A DNA stretch of 64,000 nucleotides, from assembly GCF_003325755.1 (NCBI RefSeq), contig NZ_QORI02000008.1, positions 164,760 through 228,759 of the forward strand. Reading direction: 5' to 3'. Both the position numbers and the translations under genes were made by a program. Below the pieces are notes generated by a model. That model had not been told where the DNA came from, did not search any database, and saw only the letters and a list, made by a program, of their open reading frames with translations. This document shows, piece after piece, positions 10,977 through 22,567 of the stretch. Position 1 is the first letter of the stretch; every line of letters starts with the position of its first letter. Origin of the DNA: Pseudomonas sp. SST3 (lineage in GTDB: Bacteria > Pseudomonadota > Gammaproteobacteria > Pseudomonadales > Pseudomonadaceae).

Positions 10977-12428
10977 GTGACTCAGAAGCCCGACCAGTGT
11001 CTTGGTGAATGGATTGATCGAGAAGCCCTCGCCGAAGCGATGATTCCGCTGATTGGTCAGCTGTATCGTAACAATAACGTAGTGACTTCCATCTATGGCC
11101 GCGGTCTGATCAATCGTTCGGTCATCGCGCTGCTCAAAGCACATCGCTTTGCCCGCCACCGTCAGGCTGACGAAGCTGAGCTCTGCGTAAACGAGACACA
11201 CCAGATTCTCACCACCATGAGCGACATGAATCTGGGTGCTGCCTCCGTCGACCTCGGCAAGGTCGTGGCCAAGTACAAGGCCGAGGGTAATGGTCGCACC
11301 CTCGACCAGTTCGTGCGTGACGAGCTCGCAGACGTTGCCGGCAAGCGCAACACCTCGGGCACGCATAAAGGCACTGACGTCGTGCTCTATGGTTTCGGTC
11401 GTATAGGCCGTCTACTGGCGCGCATCCTCATCGAGAAGACCGGTGGTGGCGACGGCCTGCGCCTGCGGGCGATTGTCGTGCGCAAGGGCGCCGAAAATGA
11501 TCTGGTCAAGCGTGCCAGTCTGCTGCGTCGCGACTCGGTACATGGTCCGTTCGACGGCACGATTCATATCGATGCCGAAAACAACACCATCACTGCCAAC
11601 GGCAACCTGATCCAGGTGATCTACTCGAACGATCCGTCCTCGGTTGACTACACCCAGTACGGCATTGAGAACGCGCTGCTAGTCGACAACACCGGCAAAT
11701 GGCGCGACGCCGAAGGCCTTGGTCAGCACCTCAAGTGCCCGGGCGTTGCCCGCGTTGTACTGACGGCACCCGGTAAGGGCGAGCTGAAGAACATCGTGCA
11801 TGGTATCAACCATGGCGAAATCACCGCCGATGACAAGATCGTATCGGCAGCGTCATGCACCACGAACGCTATCGTGCCGGTACTCAAGGCGGTCAACGAC
11901 CAGTACGGCATCGTGAACGGTCATGTGGAAACGGTGCATTCTTATACCAACGACCAGAACCTGATCGACAACTTCCACAAGGGCAGTCGTCGCGGTCGTA
12001 GCGCTGCGCTGAACATGGTCATCACCGAGACCGGGGCCGCCACTGCCGCTGCCAAGGCGTTGCCGGTACTCAAGGGCAAGCTGACGGGCAACGCCATTCG
12101 CGTTCCGACGCCTAACGTTTCCATGGCGATTCTCAACCTGAATCTCGAAAAGGCGACGTCCCGCGACGAAATCAACGAGTACCTGCGCCAGATGGCCATG
12201 CATTCGGATCTGCAGAAGCAGATCGACTTCGTCAATTCCCAGGAGGTGGTTTCGACGGACTTCGTTGGTTCGCGTCATGCCGGCGTGGTCGATGCCGAAG
12301 CTACCATCTGCAGCGATAACCGAGTCGTTCTATATGTCTGGTACGACAACGAGTTTGGCTATAGCTGCCAGGTCGTTCGTGTGATGGAAGACATGGCCGG
12401 AGTTAATCCACCCGCCTTCCCGCGCTAA
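10977..12428 (+). CDS. gap: Glyceraldehyde-3-phosphate dehydrogenase, long pseudomonad form
   Basis: 483 aa, longer than classical GapA (about 335 aa) because of an N-terminal extension of about 125 residues that is characteristic of this Pseudomonas form. The NAD-binding motif YGFGRIGRLLARIL follows the extension. The catalytic cysteine is in SAASCTTNAIVPVLK (about residue 293). The C-terminus includes SRHAGVVDAEATI and WYDNEFGYSCQVVRVME. The start is GTG, with AAGGA about 8 nt upstream. The enzyme interconverts glyceraldehyde-3-phosphate and 1,3-bisphosphoglycerate; in pseudomonads this form is usually assigned a gluconeogenic role (family knowledge). It is a single-gene unit with its own promoter and terminator. 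Confidence 0.95.
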   Translation: MTQKPDQCLGEWIDREALAEAMIPLIGQLYRNNNVVTSIYGRGLINRSVIALLKAHRFARHRQADEAELCVNETHQILTTMSDMNLGAASVDLGKVVAKYKAEGNGRTLDQFVRDELADVAGKRNTSGTHKGTDVVLYGFGRIGRLLARILIEKTGGGDGLRLRAIVVRKGAENDLVKRASLLRRDSVHGPFDGTIHIDAENNTITANGNLIQVIYSNDPSSVDYTQYGIENALLVDNTGKWRDAEGLGQHLKCPGVARVVLTAPGKGELKNIVHGINHGEITADDKIVSAASCTTNAIVPVLKAVNDQYGIVNGHVETVHSYTNDQNLIDNFHKGSRRGRSAALNMVITETGAATAAAKALPVLKGKLTGNAIRVPTPNVSMAILNLNLEKATSRDEINEYLRQMAMHSDLQKQIDFVNSQEVVSTDFVGSRHAGVVDAEATICSDNRVVLYVWYDNEFGYSCQVVRVMEDMAGVNPPAFPR

Positions 12429-12443
12429 CGCATCGGGTGGTAA

Positions 12444-12480
12444 GCAAAACGGGAGCTTCGGCTCCCGTTTTGCATTTCGT
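12444..12480 (+). terminator. Rho-independent terminator of gap
   Basis: A perfect 13-bp stem GCAAAACGGGAGC / GCTCCCGTTTTGC (12444-12456 and 12461-12473) has a TTCG tetraloop. It starts 15 nt after the gap stop codon. Confidence 0.9.
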
Positions 12481-12577
12481 CGGAAAAATCCGTCGTGCAT
12501 GACCTTTCAGTAGGCCGCGTCAATAGTTAGTTACAGCGAAACGCTTGTCCCCAGTCAAAAAATTGAAAGACCTTGGG

Positions 12578-12607
12578 TGGTCAGTCACGGGTCGCGACCT
12601 CTATAAT
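12578..12607 (+). promoter_or_regulatory. Candidate promoter of the nqr operon
   Basis: A perfect TATAAT at 12602-12607 is preceded by TGGTCA at 12578-12583 (18-nt spacing). The leader to nqrA is about 125 nt. The -35 match is only 4 of 6, so an activator is possible. Confidence 0.5.
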
Positions 12608-12686
12608 CGGGCGGATTTCTACCTGGGCCCGCGGCATAGCGTCGCGCTGATAACTTTTCAGTGCGTGTTGTGCAATTCGACTTTAG

Positions 12687-14075
<1,389 letters not shown>

Positions 14076-14078
14076 GGA

Positions 14079-15290
14079 ATGGGCATTCGCGAATTCCTCG
14101 ACAAGATCGAGCACAATTTCGAGAAGGGCGGCAAGTACGAGAAGTGGTATGCACTCTACGAAGCCGCAGATACCTTCCTTTATCGTCCGGGCAGCGTGAC
14201 CAAGACCACCGCTCATGTACGTGACGGCATCGACCTCAAGCGCATGATGATCACGGTGTGGCTGTGTACTTTTCCGGCAATGTTCTTCGGTATGTGGAAC
14301 ACCGGTTACCAGGCCAACCTGATATATGCGGCGAACCCCGATCTCCTCGCGGCACAGGACGGCTGGCATTTTGCGCTGATCAGTGCCTTGGCTGGCTTCG
14401 ACCCCGGCAGCATGTGGGATAACTTCGTTCAGGGCGCGGCTTACTTCCTGCCGGTCTACGCGGTGACCTTCATCGTCGGCGGCTTCTGGGAAGTGCTGTT
14501 CGCCTCGATCCGCAAGCATGAAGTCAACGAAGGGTTCTTCGTCACATCGGTGCTGTTCGCCCTGATTCTGCCGCCCAGCATTCCGCTGTGGCAGGTCGCC
14601 TTGGGTATCAGCTTCGGTATCGTGATCGGCAAGGAGATCTTCGGCGGTACCGGCAAGAACTTCCTCAACCCGGCTCTGACCGGCCGTGCCTTCTTGTTCT
14701 TCGCTTATCCAGCGCAGATGTCGGGGGACGAGGTCTGGACTGCGGTGGATGGCTTTTCCGGTGCAACCGCGCTCAGCCTGAGCTTTGCCGGCGGCATGGA
14801 CAATGTGATCGCCAGCGGTATCACCTGGATGGATGCCTTCGTCGGAACCATGCATGGTTCGATCGGGGAAACCAGCACGCTGGCCATCCTCATTGGCGGT
14901 GCGGTGCTGCTGATGACCAAGATCGCGTCCTGGCGGATCGTCGCCGGCGTGATGATCGGCATGATCGCGCTGAGCTATCTGTTCAACCTGATCGGCTCGG
15001 ACAGCAATCCGATGTTCGCCATGCCCTGGTACTGGCATTTGGTGGTGGGTGGTTTCGCCTTTGGCCTGATCTTCATGGCGACCGATCCGGTTTCAGCCTC
15101 GATGACCAATACAGGTAAATGGGTCTTCGGCATTTTAATTGGCGTGATGGTGGTGCTGATCCGGGTGGTAAACCCGGCATTTCCGGAGGGCATGATGCTG
15201 GCGATTCTGTTCGCCAACCTGTGCGCACCGTTGATTGACCACTTTGTCATTCAGGCCAACATCAAGCGGAGGCTGGCGCGTAATGTCTAG
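14079..15290 (+). CDS. nqrB: Na+-NQR membrane subunit B
   Basis: 403 aa, polytopic membrane subunit with about ten helices. It carries covalently bound FMN on a threonine in the SGAT motif, seen here as GFSGATALS (Thr about 230), and is part of the Na+ and quinone pathway. A strong GGAGGGGTAAGGA precedes the ATG. It overlaps nqrC by 8 nt. Confidence 0.96.
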   Translation: MGIREFLDKIEHNFEKGGKYEKWYALYEAADTFLYRPGSVTKTTAHVRDGIDLKRMMITVWLCTFPAMFFGMWNTGYQANLIYAANPDLLAAQDGWHFALISALAGFDPGSMWDNFVQGAAYFLPVYAVTFIVGGFWEVLFASIRKHEVNEGFFVTSVLFALILPPSIPLWQVALGISFGIVIGKEIFGGTGKNFLNPALTGRAFLFFAYPAQMSGDEVWTAVDGFSGATALSLSFAGGMDNVIASGITWMDAFVGTMHGSIGETSTLAILIGGAVLLMTKIASWRIVAGVMIGMIALSYLFNLIGSDSNPMFAMPWYWHLVVGGFAFGLIFMATDPVSASMTNTGKWVFGILIGVMVVLIRVVNPAFPEGMMLAILFANLCAPLIDHFVIQANIKRRLARNV

Positions 15291-16071
15291 TCAAAAAGAA
15301 TCCACTGCCCGCACCCTGGTAGTGGCACTGTTGGTTTGCCTGGTCTGCTCGGTGTTCGTCGCCGGCGCGGCTGTGGCGCTACGCCCGACGCAGCTGGAAA
15401 ACCGCCAGCTGGACAAGCAGCGCAGCATTCTGGCAATCGCCGGTTTGGGCGAAGCAGGCATGTCTGCCAACCAAGTCAAGACCTTGTACGGCGAGCGCAT
15501 CGTGGCGAGGTTAATCAACCTGGAAACTGGCGAGTTCAGTGACGAGTTCGACCCGAATAGCTTCGATCCACTGGTCGCTGCCAAGGATCCCGAACTGTCC
15601 AAGGCCCTGCCGGGCGAAGATGACATCGCCTCGATCAAGCGTCGCGAGCGTTACAGCGTCGCCTACATCGTGGAAGAGAACGGTGAGATGGAAACGCTGA
15701 TCCTGCCCGTGCGCGGTTACGGCCTGTGGTCGACCCTCTATGGCTTTATTGCCGTCAAGGACGATCTCAATACGGTCGCAGGCCTCGGCTTCTACCAACA
15801 CGGCGAGACGCCGGGTCTTGGTGGTGAGGTGGACAATCCCAGGTGGCGTAGCCAGTGGGAAGGCAAGGAGCTATTCAACGACAACGGCGAACTGGTGATT
15901 CAGGTCGTCAAAGGCGGTGTCGATCCGCAGAGTCCAAGGGCTGACCATCAGGTCGACGCCCTGGCCGGTGCAACCTTGACCAGCAACGGGGTAAACAACC
16001 TGCTGCATTTCTGGCTGGGCGAAAACGGCTTCGGTCCATTTATCGCTAACCTGCGCGCTGGGGAGGCTTGA
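15283..16071 (+). CDS. nqrC: Na+-NQR subunit C
   Basis: 262 aa. One N-terminal transmembrane helix ([20 protein letters not shown]) is followed by a periplasmic FMN-binding domain. The flavinylation motif is [10 protein letters not shown] (Thr about 231), the substrate site of ApbE encoded downstream. The start is the ATG at 15283 ([12 protein letters not shown]), overlapping nqrB. The in-frame start at 15235 would encode unrelated residues. Confidence 0.96.
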   Translation: MSSQKESTARTLVVALLVCLVCSVFVAGAAVALRPTQLENRQLDKQRSILAIAGLGEAGMSANQVKTLYGERIVARLINLETGEFSDEFDPNSFDPLVAAKDPELSKALPGEDDIASIKRRERYSVAYIVEENGEMETLILPVRGYGLWSTLYGFIAVKDDLNTVAGLGFYQHGETPGLGGEVDNPRWRSQWEGKELFNDNGELVIQVVKGGVDPQSPRADHQVDALAGATLTSNGVNNLLHFWLGENGFGPFIANLRAGEA

Positions 16072-16073
16072 TC

Positions 16074-16742
16074 ATGTCGCAACCTACTATCAAGGAAGTC
16101 CTGTTCAATCCGGTCTTCAACAACAACCCCATCGGCCTGCAGATCCTTGGGATCTGCTCGGCCCTGGCGGTTACCTCCAACCTCAAGACCGCGCTGGTAA
16201 TGTCCGTCGCGCTGACGTTGGTAGTGGCGTTCTCGAACCTGTTCATCTCGATTATCCGCAGCCAGATTCCTGGCTCGATCCGCATGATCGTGCAGATGGT
16301 CATTATCGCCTCGCTGGTAATCCTGGTTGACCAGGTCCTCAAGGCTTATGCCTTCACACTGTCCAAACAGCTGTCGGTATTCGTCGGGCTGATCATCACC
16401 AACTGCATCGTAATGGGGCGTGCCGAAGCCTTTGCCATGCAGAACCCGCCGATGCTTTCCTTCTTCGACGGCCTCGGTAACGGTCTCGGCTATAGCGCCA
16501 TGCTGATCGGGCTCGGGATCATCCGCGAGCTGTTCGGTGCCGGCAAGCTGATGGGGTACACCATCCTGCCGGTCGTTAATGACGGGGGCTGGTATCTGCC
16601 GAACGGCATGATGTTGCTGCCGCCTTCCGCGTTCTTCCTGATCGGCCTGTTCATCTGGGGCATTCGCGTCTGGAAAAAAGAGCAGGTCGAGAAGCCTTCC
16701 TTCAAGATGGCGCCGCAAGTCTCCAACAAGGAGGCCTACTAA
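16074..16742 (+). CDS. nqrD: Na+-NQR membrane subunit D
   Basis: 222 aa, six-helix membrane protein of the NqrD/RnfE family, paired with NqrE around an intramembrane iron centre. The ATG at 16074 ([15 protein letters not shown]) has GGGGAGG upstream; the TTG at 16068 is less likely. Its stop shares a base with the nqrE start (TAATG). Confidence 0.96.
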   Translation: MSQPTIKEVLFNPVFNNNPIGLQILGICSALAVTSNLKTALVMSVALTLVVAFSNLFISIIRSQIPGSIRMIVQMVIIASLVILVDQVLKAYAFTLSKQLSVFVGLIITNCIVMGRAEAFAMQNPPMLSFFDGLGNGLGYSAMLIGLGIIRELFGAGKLMGYTILPVVNDGGWYLPNGMMLLPPSAFFLIGLFIWGIRVWKKEQVEKPSFKMAPQVSNKEAY

Positions 16743-17350
16743 TGGAGCATTACATCAGCCTCTTCGTCCGCGCCGTGTTCATCGAGAACATGGCCCTGGC
16801 GTTCTTCCTTGGCATGTGTACCTTCATCGCCATTTCGAAGAAGGTGGAAACGGCGATTGGCCTGGGTATCGCGGTTATCGTAGTCCAGACCATTACCGTT
16901 CCGGCCAACAACCTGATCTACACCTATCTCCTCAAGGCAGGTGCGCTGTCGTGGGCCGGCCTGCCCGAGGTCGATCTGAGCTTCCTCGGTCTGCTGAGTT
17001 ATATCGGCGTGATCGCGGCTATCGTGCAGATACTCGAGATGACCCTCGACAAGTATGTGCCGAGTCTCTACAACGCCCTGGGTGTGTTCCTGCCACTGAT
17101 TACCGTGAATTGCGCCATCTTGGGTGGCACGCTGTTCATGGTCGAGCGCGACTATAACCTCGCCGAGGGCGTGGTTTATGGCATGGGCTCGGGACTTTCC
17201 TGGGCATTGGCCATCGCTCTGCTGGCTGGTATCCGCGAGAAGCTCAAATACAGCGATGTTCCGGAAGGCTTGCAGGGGCTGGGGATCACGTTCATCACCA
17301 TCGGACTGATGTCGCTGGGCTTCATGTCTTTCTCTGGCGTACAGCTGTAA
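16742..17350 (+). CDS. nqrE: Na+-NQR membrane subunit E
   Basis: 202 aa, six-helix membrane protein homologous to NqrD/RnfA. Together they coordinate the membrane-embedded Fe cofactor through conserved cysteines, such as those in FLGMCTF and [15 protein letters not shown] precedes the start. It lies between nqrD (1-nt overlap) and nqrF (15-nt gap). Confidence 0.96.
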   Translation: MEHYISLFVRAVFIENMALAFFLGMCTFIAISKKVETAIGLGIAVIVVQTITVPANNLIYTYLLKAGALSWAGLPEVDLSFLGLLSYIGVIAAIVQILEMTLDKYVPSLYNALGVFLPLITVNCAILGGTLFMVERDYNLAEGVVYGMGSGLSWALAIALLAGIREKLKYSDVPEGLQGLGITFITIGLMSLGFMSFSGVQL

Positions 17351-17365
17351 GGACGGGATGAACTG

Positions 17366-18589
17366 ATGAGTTACGAAATTTTCCTCGCTATTGGGATGTT
17401 CACCGCCATCGTGCTCACGCTGGTCCTGATCATCCTGGCAGCACGTGCCAAGCTGGTCTCCAGTGGTGATATCAGCATCGAGATCAACGGCGAACGCACC
17501 ATCACCGTACCCGCGGGCGGCAAGCTGCTGCAGACGCTCGCTGCGAACAACATCTTCCTCTCGTCCGCCTGTGGCGGCGGCGGTACCTGCGCGCAATGCA
17601 AGTGCATCGTCGAGAGCGGTGGTGGCGAGATGCTGCCGACCGAGGAGTCGCATTTTACCCGTCGTGAGGCGGGCGAAGGCTGGCGGCTATCCTGCCAGAC
17701 TCCGGTCAAGGCGGACATGAAGATCGAGGTGCCCGAAGAAGTGTTCGGTGTGAAGAAGTGGGAATGCACCGTGCTGTCCAACCCGAACGTGGCGACCTTC
17801 ATCAAGGAGCTGACGCTGAAGCTGCCGGAAGGCGAGAACGTCGACTTCCGCGCAGGTGGTTACGTGCAGCTGGAATGCCCGCCGCATGAGGTTCGCTATA
17901 AGGACTTCGATATTCAGGAGGAATATCGCGGTGACTGGGACAAGTTCAACCAATGGAAGTACGTATCCAAGGTCGACGAGACCGTGATTCGTGCCTATTC
18001 CATGGCGAACTACCCGGAAGAGGTTGGCCTGGTGAAGTTCAATATCCGTATTGCATCACCACCACCGGGCAAGGACGATTTGCCGCCAGGCAAGATGTCA
18101 TCCTGGGTGTTCAGCCTCAAGCCAGGCGACAAGGTTACCGTCTACGGTCCGTTCGGTGAATTTTTCGCCAAGGACACCGATGCGGAAATGGTTTTCATCG
18201 GCGGTGGTGCCGGTATGGCGCCAATGCGTTCGCACATCTTCGACCAGCTCAAACGTTTGAAATCCAAGCGCAAGATGAGCTTTTGGTACGGCGCGCGCTC
18301 GATGCGCGAGGCGTTCTACGTTGAGGAGTACGATCAGCTGCAGGCGGAGAACGAAAACTTCCAGTGGCATCTCGCACTGTCCGATCCGCAGCCGGAAGAC
18401 AACTGGGACGGCCCTACCGGCTTCATTCACAACGTGCTGTACGAGAACTATCTGAAGGATCATCCAGCGCCGGAAGATTGCGAGTTCTATATGTGCGGCC
18501 CGCCAATGATGAACGCCTCGGTGATCAAGATGCTCACCGATCTGGGCGTCGAACCGGAGAACATCCTGCTCGACGACTTCGGCGGCTAG
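17366..18589 (+). CDS. nqrF: Na+-NQR subunit F, NADH-oxidising flavoprotein
   Basis: 407 aa. An N-terminal membrane anchor (residues about 5-25) is followed by a ferredoxin-type [2Fe-2S] domain with [13 protein letters not shown] and a fourth Cys in WRLSCQTP. The FAD-binding site is [11 protein letters not shown] and the NADH-binding domain contains [12 protein letters not shown] and [11 protein letters not shown]. This is where electrons enter the pump. Confidence 0.97.
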   Translation: MSYEIFLAIGMFTAIVLTLVLIILAARAKLVSSGDISIEINGERTITVPAGGKLLQTLAANNIFLSSACGGGGTCAQCKCIVESGGGEMLPTEESHFTRREAGEGWRLSCQTPVKADMKIEVPEEVFGVKKWECTVLSNPNVATFIKELTLKLPEGENVDFRAGGYVQLECPPHEVRYKDFDIQEEYRGDWDKFNQWKYVSKVDETVIRAYSMANYPEEVGLVKFNIRIASPPPGKDDLPPGKMSSWVFSLKPGDKVTVYGPFGEFFAKDTDAEMVFIGGGAGMAPMRSHIFDQLKRLKSKRKMSFWYGARSMREAFYVEEYDQLQAENENFQWHLALSDPQPEDNWDGPTGFIHNVLYENYLKDHPAPEDCEFYMCGPPMMNASVIKMLTDLGVEPENILLDDFGG

Positions 18590-18590
18590 C

Positions 18591-19616
18591 ATGACCCACG
18601 CGTTACTTCAGCCCGTCATCGTTGCCGCCCTGGCGGCAGCCCTGACGGGTTGTCTGTTTCAGGATAAGGTAGAAAACTTCGGCGGCCCGACCATGGGCAG
18701 CACCTACTCGGTGAAGTATGTGGCGACGGACGGGGCGGCCGACAAGGCGCAGCTGCAACGCGACACCGAGTCGATACTCGCCGAGATCGACAAGCAATTG
18801 TCGACCTACCGTGCCGATTCGGATATCGAGATCTTCAACGCCTTGCCTGCGAATAAGTGCATGGCCATGCCAGACAGCGTTCGTGAACTGATTCTGGCGG
18901 GGCGGCGGCTATCAGAAGAAAGCAGCGGGGCGCTGGATCTGACCATCGAGCCTCTGCTTAATCTCTGGGGTTTTGGTCCGCAGGGACGAAGCGAGCGAGT
19001 GCCATCTGCGGAGGAAATTGCCGAGGTTCGGCAGGATGTCGGTCAGCATCATCTTCGGGTCGATGGCGAGCATCTTTGCAAGGATCGGGCTGTTCAGGTC
19101 GATTTCAACAGCATTGCGGCAGGCTATGCCGTGGATCAGGTGGCTGCAACGCTCGAGGCCTCTGGTGTACGTAGTTATCTGGTGGAAATCACCGGGGAGC
19201 TCAAGGCTCGGGGGCGCAAACCGGACGGATCGCCCTGGCGCATCGCTATAGAAGCGCCACGGGATAATGAACGGGTTGCCCAACGGATCATCGAGCTGGA
19301 CGGTTTCGCCGTATCGACCTCTGGTGATTACCGCAACTATTTCGAGCGCGATGGTAAACGTTATTCACATACGCTCGATCCGCAGAGCGGTGCACCAATT
19401 GATCATCATCTAGCCGCTGTGACGGTCGTCGATCCCTCGACATTAAGGGCGGACGGGTTGTCTACTGTGCTTATGGTGCTGGGCCCTGAACGGGGGATGG
19501 CATACGCGGCGGAGCGAAAGATTGCAGCGCTCTTCGTCATTCGCGAAGGGCAGGAATTCGTAAGCAGAAGCACCGAAGCCTTCGATGAGCTGTTCGGTGC
19601 GGGAGCAGAGCAATGA
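18591..19616 (+). CDS. apbE: FAD:protein FMN transferase, lipoprotein
   Basis: 341 aa. ApbE transfers FMN from FAD to threonines of NqrB and NqrC in the periplasm. The signal sequence ends in lipobox LTGC (Cys21). Family motifs are TMGSTYSV near residue 35, a GALDLTIEPL segment, FNSIAAGYAVDQVA and HTLDPQSGAPI. It starts one base after the nqrF stop, so it is co-transcribed with its substrates. Confidence 0.95.
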   Translation: MTHALLQPVIVAALAAALTGCLFQDKVENFGGPTMGSTYSVKYVATDGAADKAQLQRDTESILAEIDKQLSTYRADSDIEIFNALPANKCMAMPDSVRELILAGRRLSEESSGALDLTIEPLLNLWGFGPQGRSERVPSAEEIAEVRQDVGQHHLRVDGEHLCKDRAVQVDFNSIAAGYAVDQVAATLEASGVRSYLVEITGELKARGRKPDGSPWRIAIEAPRDNERVAQRIIELDGFAVSTSGDYRNYFERDGKRYSHTLDPQSGAPIDHHLAAVTVVDPSTLRADGLSTVLMVLGPERGMAYAAERKIAALFVIREGQEFVSRSTEAFDELFGAGAEQ

Positions 19617-19843
19617 CTTGGTTAATCGTTTTTCTGGTCATGTTGTTGGTTGTGTTTGGCATGTCAATTGGCGTGATCATGGGACGCAAGCCCATCGCAG
19701 GCTCCTGTGGGGGCATCGCCAATCTCGGCATCGAGAAGGAATGCTCAATCTGCGGAGGTAGCCGGGAAAAATGTGAAGAAGTAAATGCGCAGCCGAACCA
19801 GGACACAAAAGCCGATCTCGCATACGACGCGACCAGACGCTGA
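19613..19843 (+). CDS. nqrM: Na+-NQR maturation protein NqrM
   Basis: 76 aa. One N-terminal transmembrane helix is followed by a short cysteine-rich segment (GSCGGIANLG, KECSICGG, EKCEE) that fits the small protein needed to deliver iron to NqrD/NqrE. It overlaps apbE by 4 nt (ATGA). With nqrA-F and apbE it makes a complete assembly operon. Confidence 0.92.
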   Translation: MTWLIVFLVMLLVVFGMSIGVIMGRKPIAGSCGGIANLGIEKECSICGGSREKCEEVNAQPNQDTKADLAYDATRR

Positions 19844-19967
19844 TTAGTCGGTGCTGATCCGGCCGGTGGCTTGGGCCACTGGGCTCGGGCATGCGCGCGC
19901 AGCGCCGATCCGTTCGTGTTTGGCGCAACGATCCAGACGGTAGTGCGGGCAATGCACCGTTTCTGGA

Positions 19968-19981
19968 TAACGAATTCGTTA
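19968..19981. promoter_or_regulatory. Perfect 14-bp palindrome upstream of sthA
   Basis: TAACGAATTCGTTA is a perfect inverted repeat located 39 nt before the sthA ATG, in the otherwise plain 177-bp gap after nqrM. Its symmetry and place suggest an operator for a dimeric regulator. The regulator is unknown. Confidence 0.45.
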
Positions 19982-20020
19982 ACAGCGGCAGGGCTGCCTG
20001 CTGCGTGTTCAGGGGTGAAT

Positions 20021-21415
20021 ATGGCTGTCTACAATTACGATGTAGTGGTATTGGGCTCGGGCCCTGCCGGTGAAGGCGCGGCGATGAACGCGGTCAAGGC
20101 AGGGCGCAAGGTAGCCGTGGTTGATAGCAGACCGCACGTCGGCGGTAACTCCACCCATCTGGGTACCATCCCGTCCAAGGCGCTGCGCCATTCGGTGCGG
20201 CAGATCATGCAGTACAACACCAACCCGCTGTTTCGCCAGATCGGTGAGCCGCGCTGGTTTTCGTTTCCCGACGTTCTGAAAAGCGCCGAGAGCGTAATCG
20301 GCAAGCAGGTCACCTCGCGCACTAGTTACTATGCACGCAACCGTATCGACATCTTCTTCGGTACTGCGAGCTTTACCGATGAGCAGACGGTGGAAGTGGT
20401 CAGTGCTAACGGCATGGTTGAAACATTGGTGGCCAGCCAGTTCATCATCGCGACCGGCTCGCGACCCTATCGGCCCGCCGATGTTGATTTCTCGCACCCA
20501 CGCATCTACGACAGCGATACCATTCTCACCCTGAGTCATACCCCGCGCCGCCTGATCATCTACGGAGCCGGCGTGATCGGCTCCGAGTACGCGTCGATCT
20601 TCAGCGGTCTCGGTGTATTGGTCGACCTGATCGACAACCGTGACCAGTTGCTCAGCTTCCTGGACGATGAAATCTCCGACGCGCTCAGCTACCACCTGCG
20701 CAACAACAACGTGCTGATTCGCCATAACGAGGAATACGAGCGCGTCGAGGGCATCGATAACGGCGTCATCCTGCATCTGAAGTCAGGTAAGAAGATTAAA
20801 GCGGATGCCTTCCTCTGGTGTAACGGGCGGACCGGTAATACCGATAAGCTTGCCTTGGAGAACATCGGTCTGAAGGTCAACAGCCGTGGGCAGATCAAAG
20901 TCGACGAGCACTACCGTACCGACGTTGGCAATATCTACGCAGCAGGCGATGTGATCGGCTGGCCGTCGCTGGCCAGTGCCGCGTACGATCAGGGGCGTTC
21001 GGCCGCCGGCAGCATCGTTGAAAACGACAGCTGGCGTTTCGTCGATGACGTGCCCACCGGTATTTACACCATTCCGGAAATCAGTTCGATCGGCAAAAAC
21101 GAGCGCGAGCTCACCGAAGCGAAGGTGCCATACGAGGTGGGCAAGGCGTTCTTCAAGGGGATGGCGCGCGCCCAGATTTCAGCCGAGCCGGTGGGCATGC
21201 TGAAGATCCTCTTCCACCGCGAGACGCTGGCGGTGCTTGGCGTGCATTGCTTTGGTTATCAGGCTTCAGAAATCGTACATATCGGGCAGGCGATCATGAA
21301 TCAGCCCGGTGAGGCGAACACGATCAAGTACTTTATCAACACCACCTTCAACTATCCGACCATGGCGGAGGCTTATCGGGTCGCTGCGTTCGATGGACTG
21401 AACCGGCTTTTTTGA
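20021..21415 (+). CDS. sthA: Soluble pyridine nucleotide transhydrogenase
   Basis: 464 aa flavoprotein that moves reducing equivalents between NADPH and NAD+. It has an FAD motif [10 protein letters not shown], a second Rossmann motif [13 protein letters not shown], and a C-terminal dimerisation domain. The start is the ATG at 20021 ([12 protein letters not shown]) with AGGGGTGA upstream; the longer in-frame start at 19871 is rejected. Oddity: the region aligned with the redox-disulfide of related reductases reads [15 protein letters not shown]. The position where Pseudomonas and E. coli SthA usually keep one Cys is Ser here, and GVIGC is GVIGS. Those Cys are recalled, not checked. Confidence 0.96.
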   Translation: MAVYNYDVVVLGSGPAGEGAAMNAVKAGRKVAVVDSRPHVGGNSTHLGTIPSKALRHSVRQIMQYNTNPLFRQIGEPRWFSFPDVLKSAESVIGKQVTSRTSYYARNRIDIFFGTASFTDEQTVEVVSANGMVETLVASQFIIATGSRPYRPADVDFSHPRIYDSDTILTLSHTPRRLIIYGAGVIGSEYASIFSGLGVLVDLIDNRDQLLSFLDDEISDALSYHLRNNNVLIRHNEEYERVEGIDNGVILHLKSGKKIKADAFLWCNGRTGNTDKLALENIGLKVNSRGQIKVDEHYRTDVGNIYAAGDVIGWPSLASAAYDQGRSAAGSIVENDSWRFVDDVPTGIYTIPEISSIGKNERELTEAKVPYEVGKAFFKGMARAQISAEPVGMLKILFHRETLAVLGVHCFGYQASEIVHIGQAIMNQPGEANTIKYFINTTFNYPTMAEAYRVAAFDGLNRLF

Positions 21416-21419
21416 GCGG

Positions 21420-21448
21420 CTCCGACCGGTGGCCTGAGCCGGTCGGAG
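21420..21448. terminator. Inverted repeat between convergent sthA and glpQ
   Basis: A 10-bp perfect stem CTCCGACCGG / CCGGTCGGAG (21420-21429 and 21439-21448) lies just after the sthA stop. It lacks a clear T-tract, so its efficiency as a terminator is uncertain. Confidence 0.5.
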
Positions 21449-21539
21449 AGGATACCCGAGACTGGCGCTGGCCAAATCGGGAGAGCTTCTAAGGGCAAGT
21501 AAAGCGCAGGCCGCCGGGGCGTGGCGGCCATGCGTTACC

Positions 21540-22262
21540 TTATGCGTTTCGCAGCGTGGTGACCGCCAGACCGGGATAATCGGTAATCAGGCTGTCGACG
21601 CCGAAATCCGCGAGCCGACGCATTAATGCCGGTTCGTTTACCGTCCAGACCGATACGTGCAAACCTTGCTGGCGAGCCTTTGCGATCCGCTCGGGTGTGC
21701 ACAGCGTCCACTTCAACGCCAATAAGTCACAGTTATACTGTTTGGCCACTTTCAGCGGATCGAGCCAGCCGTACTCGGCGACCAGTCCGCACGACAGTTC
21801 GGGAGTCAGCCGCCTCAGCGCTCGCAGTACCTCTCGAGACCCTGATGTGACGGTGATCCGATCAAGCATCCCGTGGCGCTCGGCCAGCTCCCGGATCGCA
21901 AGCACCGAACGCGCGGCGCGGACCCTGGAGGCGCTTTTGACTTCCAGCTGCCAATGTTCGAACGCACATTTCTCGAACAGCTCCGCCAGGCGAGGAATAG
22001 GGCAGGGGCGTTTCCAGCCAGGTCCTCCGTGGCGCGCGTCGTAACGAGTCAGTTCGTCGGCGTCGTGTTCCACGACCTTGCCGCGTTGCCCTGTGGTGCG
22101 CTTGAGGGTCGGATCATGGATGACCATCAGTTCGCCATCCTTGGACAGATGCAGATCCAGCTCGCAGCGGCGCACGCCGTGAGCGAGGCACTGCTGAAAA
22201 CCGACCAGGGTATTCTCCGGCGCCTCACCCTTCGCGCCACGGTGGCCGTAAATCAGTGTCAC
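21540..22262 (-). CDS. glpQ: Glycerophosphodiester phosphodiesterase (cytoplasmic type)
   Basis: 240 aa GDPD-family enzyme that hydrolyses glycerophosphodiesters to glycerol-3-phosphate and an alcohol. The N-terminal motif HRGAKGEAPENT, the metal/catalytic residues in CELDLHLSKDG and the general acid-base HDPTLKRTT are present. There is no signal peptide, so it acts in the cytoplasm (UgpQ-like). It overlaps the upstream gene by 4 nt. Confidence 0.92.
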   Translation of the reverse strand: MTLIYGHRGAKGEAPENTLVGFQQCLAHGVRRCELDLHLSKDGELMVIHDPTLKRTTGQRGKVVEHDADELTRYDARHGGPGWKRPCPIPRLAELFEKCAFEHWQLEVKSASRVRAARSVLAIRELAERHGMLDRITVTSGSREVLRALRRLTPELSCGLVAEYGWLDPLKVAKQYNCDLLALKWTLCTPERIAKARQQGLHVSVWTVNEPALMRRLADFGVDSLITDYPGLAVTTLRNA

Positions 22263-22564
22263 GGTTGTATGCCTCGCTGAAGCGGCGTGATGCGCTGGTG
22301 ATGCTGAACGCTGTTGATGACCCGGTTGCTTTCGAAATAAACCGAGAATTCACGATAATCCCAACGCGTGATAGGCGGCTGTCCGACGGCGGGATGCTCC
22401 TCATCAGCGAGGCCGAAGCGCTCGAGCACCTGGTCCTTCGAGTCGCCCCGGCTGGGTAGGGTCAGTTCGGCCTGGCCTTGCTGACCAACGGGGATGCGGA
22501 TGATTTCGGCATGTGCCGGGACGCAGAGAGCAATTGTCAGGAAGGGGATCAGTAACCGCTGCAT
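22259..22564 (-). CDS. Small periplasmic protein of unknown function
   Basis: 101 aa with a signal peptide (MQRLLIPFLTIALCVPAHA). The mature part contains RGDSKDQVLERFG and PITRWDYREFSVYFES. This resembles the short lipoprotein-like domains in which a conserved 'V...FG.P....G.....W.Y....V.F' pattern occurs (BamE/SmpA-like), but identity is weak. Overlap with glpQ implies co-expression. Role unknown. Confidence 0.75.
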   Translation of the reverse strand: MQRLLIPFLTIALCVPAHAEIIRIPVGQQGQAELTLPSRGDSKDQVLERFGLADEEHPAVGQPPITRWDYREFSVYFESNRVINSVQHHQRITPLQRGIQP

Positions 22565-22567
22565 GTT

